From assembly GCA_000469685.2 (NCBI GenBank), contig LS997563.1, positions 27,206,897-27,270,896 of the forward strand: a stretch of DNA of 64,000 nucleotides, read 5' to 3'. Within the stretch, counting starts at the first letter, position 1. Each line of letters starts with the position of its first letter. The notes under the pieces are model-generated. The model did not search any database, was not told the DNA's origin, and was given only the letters and a program-made list of their open reading frames with translations. Shown in pieces: positions 61,501 to 64,000 of this stretch. The position numbers and the translations under genes are program-made. This stretch comes from Haemonchus contortus (Eukaryota; Nematoda; Chromadorea; Rhabditida; Trichostrongylidae).

Positions 61501-62088
61501 GCCCGCTCCCAATAATCCCCCGTCTTGACCATTCTGGAATCTTCTTCTTGATCATTCGTTTTTATCGCACCTCTTTTTATGATACATTTTCTCACCATCT
61601 CCTCAATTACTAGTACTGTTTACGTCGTACTTGTTTTTACTGTAGTTGTTTCTGGTGTAGTGCTGTTTGAAATTTCTTTCATTGAATTACTCCTTTTTGA
61701 CTGTCGTACGTGTACCAGTTATTGGCCTCAGTTATCTGACATCTCATTGCTGTTGAAGATCTTGCGCCTAGTACCTATTGATCATTGTTACCGTTGTTGT
61801 AGTTAATGTTATGAAGGTTTAATTACCCAAGTTTGAGGTGCGCCCAATAAAAAGTATCGTAGTTGGTGTTATAGCGTGACAGTTCGTATTGTTATCACGA
61901 CGACAGTATATCTCTATCTATACTGCGCAACTGCTTTACAACAGAATCATCCATCCTTTAGAATCGATGTACCTTTATGAACATGTTTCAGATAAAAGAG
62001 ATTGGTCCGTCAGAGACTATTCGAGCTAATTTTCTCTTTGACTCTTGTTGCCGCACGTCGCACATATAAGATCATGTCCTATTGCTGT
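58591..62088. other. Pao 3' region without recognised coding sequence
   Basis: About 3.5 kb after DUF5641. It contains an inverted repeat (58871-58916 and 60791-60830, sharing ATAACGCCCAGGGTAGGGAA allowing for orientation), a GC-rich block at 60530-60620 and several short frames. The inverted pair suggests that another element of about 2 kb may be inserted here. No transposase or env-like domain recognised. Confidence 0.45.
59190..59262 (+). repeat. Diverged MULE-like terminal repeat
   Basis: AAGTGACTTTAATTAAATGC followed by GTTATAATACTGCTTCCGTA parallels the terminal repeat of the element at 51728-52909 (AAGTGACCTTAATTAGGTGA … CTATAATTATACTGCTCGCA). No partner end was found, so this is a solitary relic. 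Confidence 0.45.
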
Positions 62089-62645
62089 ATGTCTAAGAAA
62101 ACAGGATTTACTCTTGGACCCAAAGCACCTGAAGAAGAAACTCAATCATCGAACACATTCAGTCACGGCTGATCATTCGAAGAATTTTTAAAGTTGTGGT
62201 TCCTGGATCCACCGGAGCAAAGCGACCAAAAGGCACTGCGTCAGGGAAGTCCTTCGAACTCCTCTCAGCGTACCCCCAGCGTAGAACGTGTCCATATCGC
62301 ACGAAGTCATTCCCCCTCTTTTCGCCGTCCAGAAATCGGAGCGTACAATCGAAAGATCCGTACTAAGGCGTACACTAATAGCGGGGAACTTAAAGAAGAT
62401 TCCGGACGCGCCCGGACGACCCAGTGGCGTCCCGCTTACGTTGTTTTTTTGTAGACAACATCACTGTTCCGCACAGTGCCATAATTCCCCGTACATCTCC
62501 GATAGAATTTACATTCATTCGCGCAGCGGAAAGTGTTTTCGTTGCGGAGGATCACGCCTGGAAGAGCATTGCATTAGCGACCATCGGGAAGATGCGAGAA
62601 GAACAGTTCGCCTACAATTTGTGGCACCGCGAAGAAAATCACTAA
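62089..62645 (+). pseudogene. Extra reading frame before the Pao 3' LTR
   Basis: ATG at 62089 (MSKKTGFTLGPKAPEEE) opens a frame that has one internal stop near 62170 and then runs to 62454. It is basic and Ser/Arg-rich (RSHSPSFRRPEIGAYNRK). A second open frame (62424-62645; SRLRCFFVDNITVPHS) overlaps its end. Together they would be roughly 185 residues. It lies inside the element, after all pol domains, in the position where some BEL/Pao elements carry a third frame. There is no signal peptide or membrane segment, so an envelope role is not supported. Function unknown. Confidence 0.4.
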
Positions 62646-63029
62646 CCAGGTAATCAATTTATCAATTCAGCACGTTCGTTTGTTTAGTCTCTTAATTGCT
62701 TTACTTACTTTCCTTAATATGGTTAACTTACTAACAGCAGCGGACCATAGGTCCCTAATAATTGTCTTCTTGAATTGTAACACATCCGCGTAGAGACGAA
62801 CGACAACAAAAAAAATGCAAGCAAACATAGAAAAAATGCTATTAATCATTGCGCGTAGCTTAAACAGCGTAATACTTCAACAGCTAAGCTCAAACTTGAA
62901 CGTACAAAGTGTAACATTCTTCTTGTCAGCGTAGCACCTACGGTGGTGCAGTTATCACATCTTAGTCGATTCCGCGCAGGGCTTTAAGCTCAATCGTAGT
63001 TTCTCCGCAGTATCAGGTGGTGTCTTTGG

Positions 63030-63050
63030 GGAGCGGTGGAGGACCGCTCC
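63030..63050. repeat. Short GC-rich hairpin near the Pao 3' end
   Basis: GGAGCGGT, five spacer bases (GGAGG), ACCGCTCC. Perfect 8-bp stem. Roughly 500 bp before the 3' LTR. Confidence 0.6.
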
Positions 63051-63555
63051 TTTCGCGCAACCCGGTCGTTTCAACAAGGCGAGGTCAAAGCCTCTCACCG
63101 CACAAAAAAAACCCCACAAGTGAGGTAAAACCCACAGAGTAGCTCTAAATCAAGAACCCCCTCAGTTGTGCATCGTTGTACACTCACTTCGTCAACATCA
63201 ATTACGTCGTTCAACCATCGTCAAATCCATCTCCAGCCTACTTCATCGAAATCGTCAACAGCCAGCCGTTCAAGAACACCCTCATCGTCCATTGATCCCA
63301 TTTAGCGTCAATACGTTACAATTATATGTTCGCCATTGTATTGTGAACTGTGATATCTTCAACGTATTGTGTTATAGAAGAGTTCATGGCCCACTGTCGT
63401 TGACTCTCCCTCAAACCCTCCGTGGGTAGTTAGGCCACGTAGGATCCACCGGTTGAGTAACGTGTTTGTAAAACTAGTCAGCGTAGTCGCTGTAGATAAT
63501 TACGGGATCCTCCTTCCATCATCGCTAGGACCCACTCGCCTCTCGCCGCCCCCAG

Positions 63556-64000
63556 TGTCGTGACTTGCGTACAACTTTATTGAAGGGCCGTACTCCCTTG
63601 GGCGTGCGCGGGTCCAAGCGCGCAGACAACGTACGCAGTACGTACATATTCATTATCGTTGTATCGTAAAGTATGTCATTATTACCACGAGGAAGGGGAT
63701 ATACCGCGTACTCCCCTTTTCGTGAGTCTGAGTTCAGGGTTCGACCTTATTTTTCCGTGATGTAACAAGTAGTAGCTGACGTAGGACGCCGTAACTATTG
63801 TAGTGAATATTGTCGTGTATTTTGTAGTATAACGTGTTCGACGTATTAACATGAATTCATTGCTAACGTCATTCTATGTTGCTCTCACCCCTTTTTTTCT
63901 ATCATACGGAGAAGTTGGGAATCCTTGCGTATTCCTTGTCAAACGTGTCAGAGTGCTTGGGTTCAACGTAGTAACAGTATCTGTCGAGGTTGGAATCCGT
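63556..64000 (+). repeat. 3' LTR of the Pao element (partial)
   Basis: Starts TGTCGTGACTTGCGTACAAC and follows the 5' LTR to the window end, which corresponds to about position 49984 of the 5' copy. It lacks about 210 bp present in the 5' LTR and differs at scattered sites, so the element is not a very recent insertion. No purine-rich tract is visible before it; the preceding bases are pyrimidine-rich. Confidence 0.9.

Larger units (their letters stand above)
49318..64000 (+). mobile_element. BEL/Pao LTR retrotransposon, nested and decayed
   Basis: Order seen: 5' LTR (49318-50232), primer-binding site, leader, gag, protease, reverse transcriptase, RNase H, integrase, DUF5641, a 3' region with an extra reading frame, and the start of the 3' LTR (from 63556, cut by the window end). 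Domain order protease-RT-RNase H-integrase-DUF5641 with DUF1759-type gag is diagnostic for BEL/Pao. Two later insertions, a MULE-like element (51728-52909) and a mariner (55074-56222), interrupt gag and RT. Small deletions, a 50-bp duplication and several frameshifts show the copy is inactive. Target-site duplication cannot be checked because the right end is outside the window. Confidence 0.93.

Noticed and set aside
61268..61620. Open frames and a TATATA element in the Pao 3' region as a hidden gene
   Set aside because: Frames are short and unmatched; the TATA-like string alone is not evidence of a promoter.

Overview
The window reads as nuclear DNA of a clade V parasitic nematode, probably a strongylid or hookworm-like species. 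The evidence is a cuticle collagen with the nematode layout, short TTTCAG-type acceptors in one gene beside multi-kilobase introns in another, a nematode-type single-domain tyrosine phosphatase, and a heavy mixed load of BEL/Pao, mariner, maT, Tc1, piggyBac-like and RTE-like sequences. The species assignment is inference; no bacterial-type gene organisation, rRNA or CRISPR array was seen.

Layout. 1-5.4 kb: intergenic, with two perfect or near-perfect foldback hairpins. 5.5-7.0 kb: a complete five-exon cuticle collagen gene (+) with a TATA box and a poly(A) signal. 7.3-7.9 kb: a long GT-rich microsatellite. 8.7-14.7 kb: transposon graveyard (old Pao gag, Tc1-type MITE, mariner relic, piggyBac-like relic, near full-length but broken maT transposase). 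15.6-45.7 kb: one protein tyrosine phosphatase gene (+), which I assembled from ten small exons whose splice phases all fit. It encodes about 366 residues with all catalytic motifs intact, spread over 30 kb of introns packed with nested mobile elements. 45.9-49.3 kb: intergenic, with a regular ~30-bp array of the octamer AATGCTCT and another copy of a composite dispersed repeat. 49.3-64.0 kb: a BEL/Pao LTR retrotransposon (+) whose 3' LTR runs off the window. Its gag is split by a MULE-like element and its reverse transcriptase by a mariner; pol is decayed, and an extra non-pol reading frame lies before the 3' LTR.

How the pieces relate. Only two genes look functional: the collagen (secreted cuticle structural protein) and the phosphatase (predicted active, intracellular). 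Nothing links them functionally. Everything else is mobile or repetitive DNA, and its main interest is the nesting: a TTAA-type MITE inside a mariner that abuts a truncated Tc1-type MITE; a MULE-like element inside a composite repeat whose uninterrupted relative 2.5 kb away shows the pre-insertion site; and a mariner and a MULE-like element inside one Pao copy. I did not find a convincing new cellular system. The best candidates for undescribed biology are the composite repeat family, the AATGCTCT array and the extra Pao reading frame.
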